Part shown: positions 34,601 to 42,398 of the stretch, piece after piece
Layout: each line of letters starts with the position of its first letter
Numbering within the stretch: position 1 is the first letter of the stretch
Assembly (NCBI GenBank): GCA_017550385.1
Contig: JAFZPJ010000035.1
Coordinates: forward strand, 1-44,415
Origin: Clostridiales bacterium
GTDB lineage: Bacteria > Bacillota > Clostridia > Saccharofermentanales > Saccharofermentanaceae
Direction: 5' to 3'
Length of the DNA: 44,415 nt
Notes under the pieces: generated by a model
What the model was told of the DNA's origin: nothing
Seen by the model: the letters and a program-made list of their open reading frames with translations, nothing else
Databases searched by the model: none
Translations under genes and position numbers: made by a program

Positions 34601-36349
34601 TTACTGCCTTACCTTGATGTGAACTTCTCTGAGCTGCTGCTCGGTAACATCGCCGGGCGCACCGCAGAGGAGATCCTGTGCATTGCCGTTCATCGGGAAT
34701 GCGATTACTTCTCTGATGTTCTCTTCGCCTCTTAAGAGCATGATCATACGGTCAACACCGGGAGCCATTCCTGCGTGCGGCGGAGCACCGAACTGGAATG
34801 CGTTATAAAGGGCACCGAACTTTGTCTTGAGGTCTTCTTCGGAATATCCGGCGATCTCGAAAGCCTTCTTCATGATCTGCAGGTCATGGTTTCTGACCGC
34901 ACCGGAAGAGAGCTCTACGCCGTTGCAGATGATGTCATACTGATAAGCGAGGATATCGCCGGGTTCCTTTGTCTCGAGTGCTTCGAGGCCGCCCTGAGGC
35001 ATGGAGAAAGGATTGTGCGTAAAGATATACTTTCTTGTCTCGGGATCCTTCTCGAACATCGGGAAGTCGTTGACGAAGCAGAATCTGAACGCATTCTTCT
35101 CCGTAAGGTCAAGACGCTTGCCGAGCTCGTTACGGATGCCGCCTGCACACTCGCATGCACGTGCTTCGTTATCGGCGATGAAGAAGATCGTATCGCCTGC
35201 TTCGAGGCCTGCAAGATCCTTAAGTTCAGTCTTCATATCGTCAGGAATGAACTTGTCGATAGGTCCCTTGTAGCTCATGTCCTCGAGGACTTCGAGGTAG
35301 CCGAGGCCGCCCATTCCGAGGTCGTCCTGGGCGAACTTGAGCATCTTCTCGTGCTGGCCCTTGGACAGCTTGGCATGAACGTTGATCGCACGTACGGTCT
35401 TGCCGTGGAAAGCCTTGAACGTACATCTGGAGAAGAACTCCGTAACATCGATGATCCTCAGAGGATTCCTGAGGTCAGGCTTGTCCGTACCGAACTCGAG
35501 CATTGCCTGCTTGTAAGGGATCACCGGATAAGGAGCTGCTGTAACAACTGCGCCCTCGGGTGCGAACTTCTCAAAAGCGGCGGTAAGGACTTCCTCACCT
35601 GCTCTGAATACGTCTTCCTGCGTAGCAAAGCTCATCTCGAAGTCGAGCTGGTAGAACTCTCCCGGAGATCTGTCTGCTCTTGCATCCTCGTCTCTGAAGC
35701 AGGGAGCGATCTGGAAATACTTATCGAATCCGGATACCATCAGGAGCTGCTTGAACTGCTGAGGTGCCTGCGGGAGTGCATAGAACTTGCCCTTGAACTT
35801 TCTGGAAGGAACGATATAGTCTCTCGCGCCCTCAGGTGAAGAGCTCGTGAGGATAGGTGTCTGGATCTCAAGGAAGCCCATCTCCGTCATCTTCTGACGC
35901 AGGAATGCTATGACGTTGGAACGGAAGATGATGTTGTCCTTGACCTTCTGGTTACGAAGATCCAGATATCTGTACTTAAGTCTTACATCTTCTCTGATCT
36001 CCTTTGAAGTCATTACTTCGAACGGGAGCTGTGTATATACTTTGCCGAGCACGTCAACCTTGTGTGCCTCGAGCTCGATCGTACCTGTAGCGATCTTGGG
36101 GTTATATGTCTCCTCATCACGGTGCTCGATCTTACCTTCGATGGAGATGCACTCTTCCTTTACCAGTCCGTCGAGAAGAGTCGTGTCTCTCATTACGACC
36201 TGAAGCGTGCCGTACATGTCGCGGAGATCGATGAAGGATACGCCGCCGTGGTCTCTGATGTTCTCGATCCAGCCGCATACGCGGAGCTCTGATCCGACAT
36301 CGTTCTCGGAGATCTCACTGATGATCTTGTCTCTGTAGATGTTGCCCAT
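34601..36349 (-). CDS. aspS: Aspartyl-tRNA synthetase (probably non-discriminating)
   Basis: Class II synthetase of 582 residues. It has the OB-fold anticodon-binding domain (1–105), the bacterial-type insertion (GAD) domain (about 285–420), motif 2 FRDEDARADRSPGEF and motif 3 GMAPGVDRMIMLL. At the site following RRD in E. coli (a Leu), this enzyme has His34 in IRDHGG, the residue reported for non-discriminating AspRS of Pseudomonas aeruginosa; the Lys near E. coli position 81 is Glu here. Such enzymes also make Asp-tRNA(Asn) for amidation by GatCAB. It is controlled by a T-box leader whose likely specifier is an Asn codon. Confidence 0.95.
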   Translation of the reverse strand: MGNIYRDKIISEISENDVGSELRVCGWIENIRDHGGVSFIDLRDMYGTLQVVMRDTTLLDGLVKEECISIEGKIEHRDEETYNPKIATGTIELEAHKVDVLGKVYTQLPFEVMTSKEIREDVRLKYRYLDLRNQKVKDNIIFRSNVIAFLRQKMTEMGFLEIQTPILTSSSPEGARDYIVPSRKFKGKFYALPQAPQQFKQLLMVSGFDKYFQIAPCFRDEDARADRSPGEFYQLDFEMSFATQEDVFRAGEEVLTAAFEKFAPEGAVVTAAPYPVIPYKQAMLEFGTDKPDLRNPLRIIDVTEFFSRCTFKAFHGKTVRAINVHAKLSKGQHEKMLKFAQDDLGMGGLGYLEVLEDMSYKGPIDKFIPDDMKTELKDLAGLEAGDTIFFIADNEARACECAGGIRNELGKRLDLTEKNAFRFCFVNDFPMFEKDPETRKYIFTHNPFSMPQGGLEALETKEPGDILAYQYDIICNGVELSSGAVRNHDLQIMKKAFEIAGYSEEDLKTKFGALYNAFQFGAPPHAGMAPGVDRMIMLLRGEENIREVIAFPMNGNAQDLLCGAPGDVTEQQLREVHIKVRQ

Positions 36350-36379
36350 TGTCTTACAGTCCTTTCAATAATTGTCCGG

Positions 36380-36429
36380 AAAACAAAAACGCCCCGAACT
36401 TAAAAGCCATGCTTTCCAAGTTCAGGACG
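36380..36429 (-). terminator. Regulated terminator of the aspS T-box
   Basis: A 12-bp stem including G–U pairs (CGTCCTGAACTT with AAGTTCGGGGCG), a 16-base loop and TTTTTGTTTT. Its left arm is the antiterminator partner. Confidence 0.93.
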
Positions 36430-36615
36430 ATATACTGCAAAGTATCCGCGGTGCCACCTGAATTATCCCGCATTAAGCGCGGGATCTCTCTTAAATTGTC
36501 TTGCTTGCTGTTAGAGTTGTTATTCGCCCGATTACTGCCGTCTGTCTTCCAGCCGATGGACAGGCTCTCTGTTGGTGTATTCCCGGGTTACTTCGGTCTC
36601 CGTCATCGCGTAGTA
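36380..36615 (-). ncRNA. T-box riboswitch leader of aspS
   Basis: A minus-strand leader of about 235 bases. The T-box AGGTGGCACCGCGG (36446–36459) is unmistakable. Stem I holds the AGTA loop-E strand (36592–36589), the conserved AGAGAG (36570–36565) and a distal hairpin CTGTC/GACAG. The facing loop strand reads GAA-T-AAC-A, so the likely specifier is AAC (36521–36519), an Asn codon. The antiterminator base TTCAGG/CCTGAA shares CCTGAA with the terminator, so the two folds exclude each other. Uncharged tRNA should stabilise antitermination and switch on aspS–mtaB. Confidence 0.93.
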
Positions 36616-36621
36616 TAGCGA

Positions 36622-36651
36622 ATATTACACTACATACACCGTTATTGTCAA
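36622..36651 (-). promoter_or_regulatory. Promoter of aspS T-box leader
   Basis: On the minus strand TTGACA (36651–36646), an 18-base spacer and TAATAT (36627–36622), directly after the rnr stop codon. Confidence 0.75.
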
Positions 36652-36655
36652 ACGA

Positions 36656-38713
36656 TTATCTGTGTCTTCTGCCTCCGGGACCGCGCCTGCCGCCCTTGGA
36701 CGGTCTGTTCTTGAAGCGGTCGCCCTTTCCGTGGGAAGCTTTGCGTATCGGCGTACGTCTGCCCTGACCCTTGCCTTTGCCGCTTCCCTTTCCCTGTTTG
36801 CCTGAGTTCTTACCGGAAGAACGCGGGAGGAAATCGTTTTCGAGCGAGAAGTCGATCCTGTTAAGCTCGGTGTCAACGTTCTCGACGATGACATCCACCT
36901 TGAGGCCGATGCTGATGATCGTGCCGGAGTGAGCGCCCACCGCGCAGTATCTTCTCTCATCAAAGTAGTAGTGGTCAGCAAGGCTCCTGAACGGCACGAA
37001 GCCTTCGACGGAGCTGGGCAGGACTACGAAGAATCCGACGTCTATGATAGAAGATACCGTGCCTTCGTAATGCTCGCCGACCTTGCCGGACATGTAGTCG
37101 CAGACCTTGATATCCACGGAAGCGCGCTCTGCGTCAACTGCATTACGCTCCATCTCGGATGACTGCTCTGCCGCACGCTCGACGAGTCCGGAGAAGTGAG
37201 ACTTCCTGTTCTCTTCGTGTATCACGCTCTTGATGATGCGGTGGATATACAGGTCCGGATAACGCCTGATGGGGCTCGTAAAGTGGCAGTAATACTTTGA
37301 TGCCAGACCGAAATGTCCCAGACACTGCGAGCTGTATCTCGCCTTTGCCATGGACCTCAGGAGGAGTTCGTCTGCCACGGGCTTTACCTTCTCATCGGCT
37401 ATGGTATCGGTAAAGTTCACGATGTCCAGAGGCGTTACCTTGCCCGAGAGCCTTCCTATCGCGCCCAGATTCCTTGCCACGAGCGAGAACCTTGCGATCT
37501 TGATCGGATCAGGATCTTCGTGCACACGGTAGACGAAGGGGTACTGCATCTGCGCATATGTCTTCGCGACGAACTCGTTGGCGCATATCATGAACGACTC
37601 GATGATGCCGTTGGCAAACGTTATCGGGTACGGCATGACGTCTTTTACGCTGCCGTCATCGTTCAATATGACCTTCGTCTCGGGGAACTCGAAAGCGAGC
37701 GCTCCCCTCCTCTCACGCATCCTCTTCAGACAGTCCGCGAGGATCCTCATATCACCGAGCATGCCGATGATGGGACCGTATTCTTCATTGTCGGTATCCT
37801 GAGGTTCTGTAAGGATGCGGTAGACCTCGTTATAGCTCATGCGCCTGTCGGATCTGATGACACTCTCATAGATCTGTCCGTCATATGTACTGCCTTCGCG
37901 GTCGACGAGCATCTCACAGGTCATCGCGAGTCGGTCTACCTGCGGGTTAAGACTGCAAAGTCCGTTGGACAGCTTAGGCGGGAGCATCGGTATGACGCGG
38001 TCTGCAAGGTAGACGGAAGTCGCTCTCTTGAACGCCTCGTCATCCAAAGCAGTGCCTTCTCTTACATAATTCGATACATCCGCTATGTGGACATACAGCC
38101 TGAAGTTCCCGTTCGACAGTTCTTCTATGGATATGGCATCGTCCAGGTCCTTGGCATCCTCGCCGTCGATCGTGATCGTAAGAAGGTTCCTGAGATCATG
38201 CCTGCCCTTCCTGATCTCTTCATCGACCAGGGAAGGTTCGGGATTGACCGGCAACGGCTCCACCTCGGCAAGGACTTCATCCGGGAAGGTCTGGGATAAT
38301 CCGAACTGCCTTAAGACTGTAAGCATCCTGGCATCGTTATTGCCGGGATCTCCGAGGACTTCCTTGATGGTTCCTCTGCACTTACCCTTGCCCTCTTCGG
38401 GATTCAGGATCTCGCACACGACGAGCATGTCAAAAGGCGCACCGTTGAGGTGGGTCTTGTCGATGTCGACCATGCCCCAGTCGGTATCCTTGAACGACGG
38501 ATCCGGAATTACGACACCGCCGTCCGAAGTCATCCTCAGTATGCCTACTACCTGATTCTTTACTGCAAGAGGACCCTTGGGGGCAAGATCTGCCGGACAC
38601 TGAGGCTTCTCCCTCTCGTTTTGTATCTTGGCCATTATCTCGCGGCTTCTGCGTCTGGCCGTCTGACTCATATTCTTTGCATATGAGAATCTGTTGTCTT
38701 TGTTATCACTCAT
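36656..38713 (-). CDS. rnr: Ribonuclease R (RNB family), short form
   Basis: 3'-to-5' exoribonuclease of 685 residues that degrades structured RNA. Cold-shock-like domains (about 50–165) precede the RNB catalytic domain with the metal-binding DGEDAKDLDDAIS (about 183–195), HFTSPIRRYPDLYIHR further on, an S1 domain (about 560–640, HYEGTVSSIIDVGFFV) and a Gly/Lys/Arg-rich tail (about 645–685). The usual N-terminal winged-helix domain is missing, so the protein is shorter than most RNase R. GGAG precedes the start. It lies after secG, as in many Bacillota, but a terminator separates them. Confidence 0.95.
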   Translation of the reverse strand: MSDNKDNRFSYAKNMSQTARRRSREIMAKIQNEREKPQCPADLAPKGPLAVKNQVVGILRMTSDGGVVIPDPSFKDTDWGMVDIDKTHLNGAPFDMLVVCEILNPEEGKGKCRGTIKEVLGDPGNNDARMLTVLRQFGLSQTFPDEVLAEVEPLPVNPEPSLVDEEIRKGRHDLRNLLTITIDGEDAKDLDDAISIEELSNGNFRLYVHIADVSNYVREGTALDDEAFKRATSVYLADRVIPMLPPKLSNGLCSLNPQVDRLAMTCEMLVDREGSTYDGQIYESVIRSDRRMSYNEVYRILTEPQDTDNEEYGPIIGMLGDMRILADCLKRMRERRGALAFEFPETKVILNDDGSVKDVMPYPITFANGIIESFMICANEFVAKTYAQMQYPFVYRVHEDPDPIKIARFSLVARNLGAIGRLSGKVTPLDIVNFTDTIADEKVKPVADELLLRSMAKARYSSQCLGHFGLASKYYCHFTSPIRRYPDLYIHRIIKSVIHEENRKSHFSGLVERAAEQSSEMERNAVDAERASVDIKVCDYMSGKVGEHYEGTVSSIIDVGFFVVLPSSVEGFVPFRSLADHYYFDERRYCAVGAHSGTIISIGLKVDVIVENVDTELNRIDFSLENDFLPRSSGKNSGKQGKGSGKGKGQGRRTPIRKASHGKGDRFKNRPSKGGRRGPGGRRHR

Positions 38714-38748
38714 CTATCATTACTCCATTGTTTTCTTTGATTATAGTA

Positions 38749-38777
38749 CAAAAAAGCCTCCGGCAATTACCGGAGGC
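38749..38777 (-). terminator. Intrinsic terminator after secG
   Basis: Perfect 8-bp stem GCCTCCGG / CCGGAGGC with a 6-base loop, followed on the minus strand by TTTTTTG. Confidence 0.93.
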
Positions 38778-38800
38778 TCGTGAATCAACTTATCCAGATC

Positions 38801-39052
38801 TTACCAATGTCTTGCAACCGCAAGATAGAGGATGACGGAGATGACCGCAAATGCTATGCAGCAGATAACTGTCCATCTCTTAAGCTGTTCTTCAAGAGTC
38901 CTTCCCTTTGCCTTACTGTAGTAAGAATCGGAAGTTGCACCCGTTACGGCACCAAGACCCTGATCGTTACCTTCCTGTACGAGGAAAAGAACGATGATAC
39001 CGATCGCACTTATAATATCAGCTACAGATAATATGATTTGCAGAACACTCAT
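38801..39052 (-). CDS. secG: Preprotein translocase subunit SecG
   Basis: Membrane protein of 83 residues, the small accessory subunit of the SecYEG channel. Two transmembrane segments (about 5–23 and 60–79) flank the conserved cytoplasmic loop with LVQEGNDQGLGAVTG, a SecG hallmark. AAGGAGG precedes the start. It lies next to the P-type ATPase and before rnr. Confidence 0.95.
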   Translation of the reverse strand: MSVLQIILSVADIISAIGIIVLFLVQEGNDQGLGAVTGATSDSYYSKAKGRTLEEQLKRWTVICCIAFAVISVILYLAVARHW

Positions 39053-39101
39053 TATATCTGCCTCCTTCTCAAATTAGCCGTTAGATAATAACACATGGCT
39101 T

Positions 39102-41879
39102 TTACTTATGCAAACGCGCCTTCAGCACCTTGTGTCCCTCGCTGAGTGCGAAGGGGATCAGTGCCAGGGGCAGTATAACGAGCCAAGCAAGAGGGCTCAG
39201 CGCGACATTGTCGAAAATACCGTTTACATAAGGAATGTAAATGACCGCAAGGAGCAGTGCCAGTGACACTCCGACAGCCTTGTTCATCATGGAGTTGGTA
39301 AAGATGCCGAGCTTGAATACCGAGATCCTCTCAGACCTTGCGGCAAATGCCCTGAAGAGCTCTGCACAGATGAGTGTCGCAAATGCAACGGTCCTTGCCA
39401 CCGTGATCGGGGCCGTATCAGACATGTCTCCCCAGTAGAAGAATGTGCTTCCCGCATTCATGCTCACAAGTGCGGCAAGGAACGCAGCAGCTACTGAAAC
39501 GAAGATACCGGTTGCCTGTATAAAGATGCTTGCCATCATATGCTTGTTGACGATGTGCTCAGTCTTACGTCTCGGCGGCATCTTCATGATACCGGGTTCA
39601 CCCTTCTCTCTTCCGAGTGCAAGTGCCGGGAAAGAATCCGTAACGAGGTTCAGCCAGAGCAGCTGGATCGCCGTAAGCGGGGCTGCGATACCGGGGATAA
39701 CCGTATTAGGGATGAGTGACAGCAGGAAGATAACGAGGATCTCGCCTACGTTACAAGACAGAAGGAACGATACGAACTTTCGAATATTGGCGTATATGAT
39801 CCTTCCCTGCTCGACAGCCTTTACTATCGTTGCAAAGTTATCGTCCATCAGTATCATATCTGCAGAATTCTTGGATACGTCCGTTCCTGTGATACCCATG
39901 GCAACGCCGATGTCGGCACTCTTAAGAGCCATTGCATCGTTAACACCGTCACCCGTCATGGAAGCGATGTGGCCGTTCTCCTTAAGTGCGGTAACGATCC
40001 TTACCTTATGCTCGGGAGATACGCGGGCATAGACACTTGCGGTCTCGACCGCCTTGCGCAGGTCGTCATCGCTCATCTTATCGAGCTCAGAACCGGAGAA
40101 AGCATCCATATGGGCCTCATCGCGCATCTCGAGATTGTCAGAGATTGCAACAGCGGAATCCTTATAGTCACCGGTGATCATGACTGCACGGATACCTGCC
40201 TCACGGCAGACAGCGATGGCGTCCTTAGCCTCTTTACGTGCAGGATCGATCATACCTATGAGACCTAAGAAGATCATATCGCTCTCATCTGCAAAGTCGG
40301 CCTTAACGCCCTCTTCGTGTATGTTGTAAGCGAATGCGAGAACTCGGATCGCCTTGCAGGCGAACTGATGGTTCTGCTCCGTGATCTTCTCGAGATACTC
40401 GGGTGTCATATCGTGGATACCGGTATCGTCAAGATAACGGCTGCACCTTGAGAATACGATGTCCGGGCCGCCCTTGGTATAGCTTACCCACTTACCGCTG
40501 ACAACGCCCGAATGATACGTCGTCATCATCTTACGGTCGGAATCGAAGGGAAGCTCCGTCATTCTGGGATACTTGTGCATCGTCTCGGTCCTGAGCATCT
40601 TGCACTTGGAACCCAATGTAGTAAGTGCGCCCTCTGTAGGATCACCGATACATGAATAATCACCGTTGTCATCTTTTATGATGCTGGCATCATTACAAAG
40701 TACGGCAGCTCTGATCAGTTCCGTAAGACCTTCTCCGGGATTGACCGGCCTCCTCTTCTCATCAACAAGCTTTCCTTCAGGCGAATAGCCGTTGCCTTCA
40801 ACATCGACTACACGGTCGCCGTCGTAGAGGACCTTAACGGTCATCTGGTTCTGCGTAAGCGTACCTGTCTTATCGGAACATATGACATCTACACATCCGA
40901 GCGTCTCTACAGCCAGGAGCCTCTTTACGATAGCATTGCTCTCTGCCATCTTGGTCATACCGATAGAGAGCACGATGGTTACAACTGCAGCAAGGCCTTC
41001 AGGGATAGCTGCGACGGCAAGTGATACCGCCGTCATCATGGCATCGGTCCATTCGAGCTTCTGCACGAAAATATCCACCACGAGAACGATGATACAGACT
41101 ATGATGCATACGACGGCAAGTATCTTACCGAGCGAATTGAGGTTCCTCTGCAAAGGTGTCTGTTCGTTCTCGATATTGGTAAGCTTGTTTGCGATCTTGC
41201 CGAGCTCAGTATCTCTGGATGTAGCTACGACTACGCCTTTTGCTCTTCCGTATGTTACGGCCGTGCCCATAAAGAGCATGTTCTTACGGTCGCCGATGCC
41301 TGCATCTTCATCGCAGACGGCATTTGCATCCTTCTCGACCGACACGGACTCACCTGTAAGGGACGCTTCCTCGGCCTTGAGGGAACTTGATTCTATAAGT
41401 CTGATATCTGCTGATACGGAATCACCGGCATCAAGAGCTATGATGTCGCCGACAACGATATTGCCGGAATCGGTCATTACGACTCCGCCGTTCCTGATAA
41501 CCTTGGTCTGAGGGGCGCTCATCTTCTTGAGAGCGGCAAGAGCCTGATCGGCCTTGCCTTCCTGGTATACACCGAGAATGGCATTCAAGATGACTATCGC
41601 AAGGATAACGATAACATCGACCCACTCTTCGAATCCGCCTCCGCTCTTAACAGCCATAAAAGCCGAGAGGCCGGCAGCAGCGATGAGGATGATTACCATC
41701 GCGTCCTTAAACTGTTCAAGGAACTTTTTCCTAAGAGGCACCTTCTTCTCTTCACCGAGAGTGTTGGGACCGTATTTGACGAGTCGTAGCGAAGCCTCGT
41801 CCTGAGTAAGACCGTTGACCGCGTCAGTATTAAGCTCTGATACAACCTGCTCCGCGGTCTTGGTAAACGCTTTTTCCAT
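39102..41879 (-). CDS. P-type Ca2+-transporting ATPase (PMCA/SERCA type)
   Basis: Membrane pump of 925 residues. It has the cation ATPase N-terminal domain, actuator loop LTGESVSV, the phosphorylation motif SDKTGTLTQNQ with Asp336, the nucleotide-binding domain with KGGPDIVF, the hinge TGDGVNDAMALK (about 640–651) and about ten transmembrane segments. IPEGLAAVVTI in TM4 and NLVTDSFPALALG in TM6 fit the Ca2+-binding pattern of type IIA pumps. It probably exports Ca2+ using ATP. AAGGAG precedes the start. Confidence 0.95.
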   Translation of the reverse strand: MEKAFTKTAEQVVSELNTDAVNGLTQDEASLRLVKYGPNTLGEEKKVPLRKKFLEQFKDAMVIILIAAAGLSAFMAVKSGGGFEEWVDVIVILAIVILNAILGVYQEGKADQALAALKKMSAPQTKVIRNGGVVMTDSGNIVVGDIIALDAGDSVSADIRLIESSSLKAEEASLTGESVSVEKDANAVCDEDAGIGDRKNMLFMGTAVTYGRAKGVVVATSRDTELGKIANKLTNIENEQTPLQRNLNSLGKILAVVCIIVCIIVLVVDIFVQKLEWTDAMMTAVSLAVAAIPEGLAAVVTIVLSIGMTKMAESNAIVKRLLAVETLGCVDVICSDKTGTLTQNQMTVKVLYDGDRVVDVEGNGYSPEGKLVDEKRRPVNPGEGLTELIRAAVLCNDASIIKDDNGDYSCIGDPTEGALTTLGSKCKMLRTETMHKYPRMTELPFDSDRKMMTTYHSGVVSGKWVSYTKGGPDIVFSRCSRYLDDTGIHDMTPEYLEKITEQNHQFACKAIRVLAFAYNIHEEGVKADFADESDMIFLGLIGMIDPARKEAKDAIAVCREAGIRAVMITGDYKDSAVAISDNLEMRDEAHMDAFSGSELDKMSDDDLRKAVETASVYARVSPEHKVRIVTALKENGHIASMTGDGVNDAMALKSADIGVAMGITGTDVSKNSADMILMDDNFATIVKAVEQGRIIYANIRKFVSFLLSCNVGEILVIFLLSLIPNTVIPGIAAPLTAIQLLWLNLVTDSFPALALGREKGEPGIMKMPPRRKTEHIVNKHMMASIFIQATGIFVSVAAAFLAALVSMNAGSTFFYWGDMSDTAPITVARTVAFATLICAELFRAFAARSERISVFKLGIFTNSMMNKAVGVSLALLLAVIYIPYVNGIFDNVALSPLAWLVILPLALIPFALSEGHKVLKARLHK

Positions 41880-41951
41880 TCAGTTAACTCCTTATTCCAA
41901 TTAACCTCATAATGATATCGTTATCTCGGACAAAAGTATAACGCAAATAAT

Positions 41952-41983
41952 AAAAAAAAGAGAGTGCTAATTTGCACTCTCTT
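41952..41983 (-). terminator. Terminator after tRNA-Phe
   Basis: 10-bp stem AAGAGAGTGC / GCACTCTCTT with a 6-base loop, followed on the minus strand by TTTTTT, 2 bases after the tRNA-Phe CCA end. Confidence 0.93.
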
Positions 41984-41985
41984 CT

Positions 41986-42061
41986 TGGTGCCCAGAACCG
42001 GAATCGAACCAGTGACACGGGGATTTTCAGTCCCCTGCTCTACCAACTGAGCTATCTGGGC
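41986..42061 (-). tRNA. tRNA-Phe (GAA)
   Basis: A complete cloverleaf of 76 bases including an encoded CCA. Acceptor stem GCCCAGA/TCTGGGC, discriminator A, D-arm GCTC…GAGC, anticodon loop CTGAAAA with GAA at 42028–42026, and T-loop TTCGATT. Confidence 0.98.
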
Positions 42062-42099
42062 AAAAAACAAAGCCGGATCCGGATGGCTCCGGCTTTGTT
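42062..42099 (-). terminator. Terminator-like hairpin between the two tRNA genes
   Basis: On the minus strand a perfect 12-bp stem AACAAAGCCGGA / TCCGGCTTTGTT, 10-base loop, ends in a run of six T (overlapping the stem's last T pair). The stem begins at the last base of the tRNA-Asp CCA end, and the T run touches the first base of tRNA-Phe. Confidence 0.8.
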
Positions 42100-42176
42100 G
42101 GCGACGCAGAAGGGGCTCGAACCCTCGACCTCCAGCGTGACAGGCTGGCGTTCTAACCAGGCTGAACTACTGCGCC
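42099..42176 (-). tRNA. tRNA-Asp (GTC)
   Basis: A complete cloverleaf of 78 bases including CCA. Acceptor stem GGCGCAG/CTGCGTC, discriminator G, anticodon loop CTGTCAC with GTC, and T-loop TTCGAGC. Its discriminator G fits the UGGC of the aspS T-box. Confidence 0.98.
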
Positions 42177-42278
42177 TTAATGGTGGAAACTACAGGTTTC
42201 CTCAACCTGAGATTTCCCAAGCCCTGAAAGCCAATAAAATCAAGGCTTTCAAAAATGAGAGCTTGATTATTATACACA

Positions 42279-42300
42279 ACTTACGACAAACTTACGACAA
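42279..42300. repeat. Two tandem copies of ACTTACGACAA
   Basis: Two perfect 11-base copies, back to back, in the AT-rich gap between tRNA-Asp and the recombinase gene. They could be recombinase or regulator binding sites, or form part of the tRNA promoter: on the minus strand TATAAT (42274–42269) lies beside them. The gap also holds a small hairpin ACAGG/CCTGT with a T run at 42326–42344. Confidence 0.7.
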
Positions 42301-42398
42301 ATTTTTAAAAACAAAAATAATAACGACAGGAGTCCCTGTTTTTACTTATTTTATACATTAAAAATACATCACATTATTTTCCGAGAGGAGGACCATTT

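Noticed and set aside
34775-35839. 354-codon plus-strand frame opposite aspS
   Set aside because: A shadow of the AspRS reading frame caused by codon bias; no plausible start or domain.
36542-36546. GAC as the T-box specifier codon
   Set aside because: It is preceded by GAA and would fit Asp, but these bases form the closing stem CTGTC/GACAG of the distal hairpin, close to AGAGAG, too far from the AGTA strand for a specifier loop.
37313-38299. Plus-strand frame opposite rnr
   Set aside because: Lies entirely on the RNB and cold-shock coding sequence; no independent evidence.
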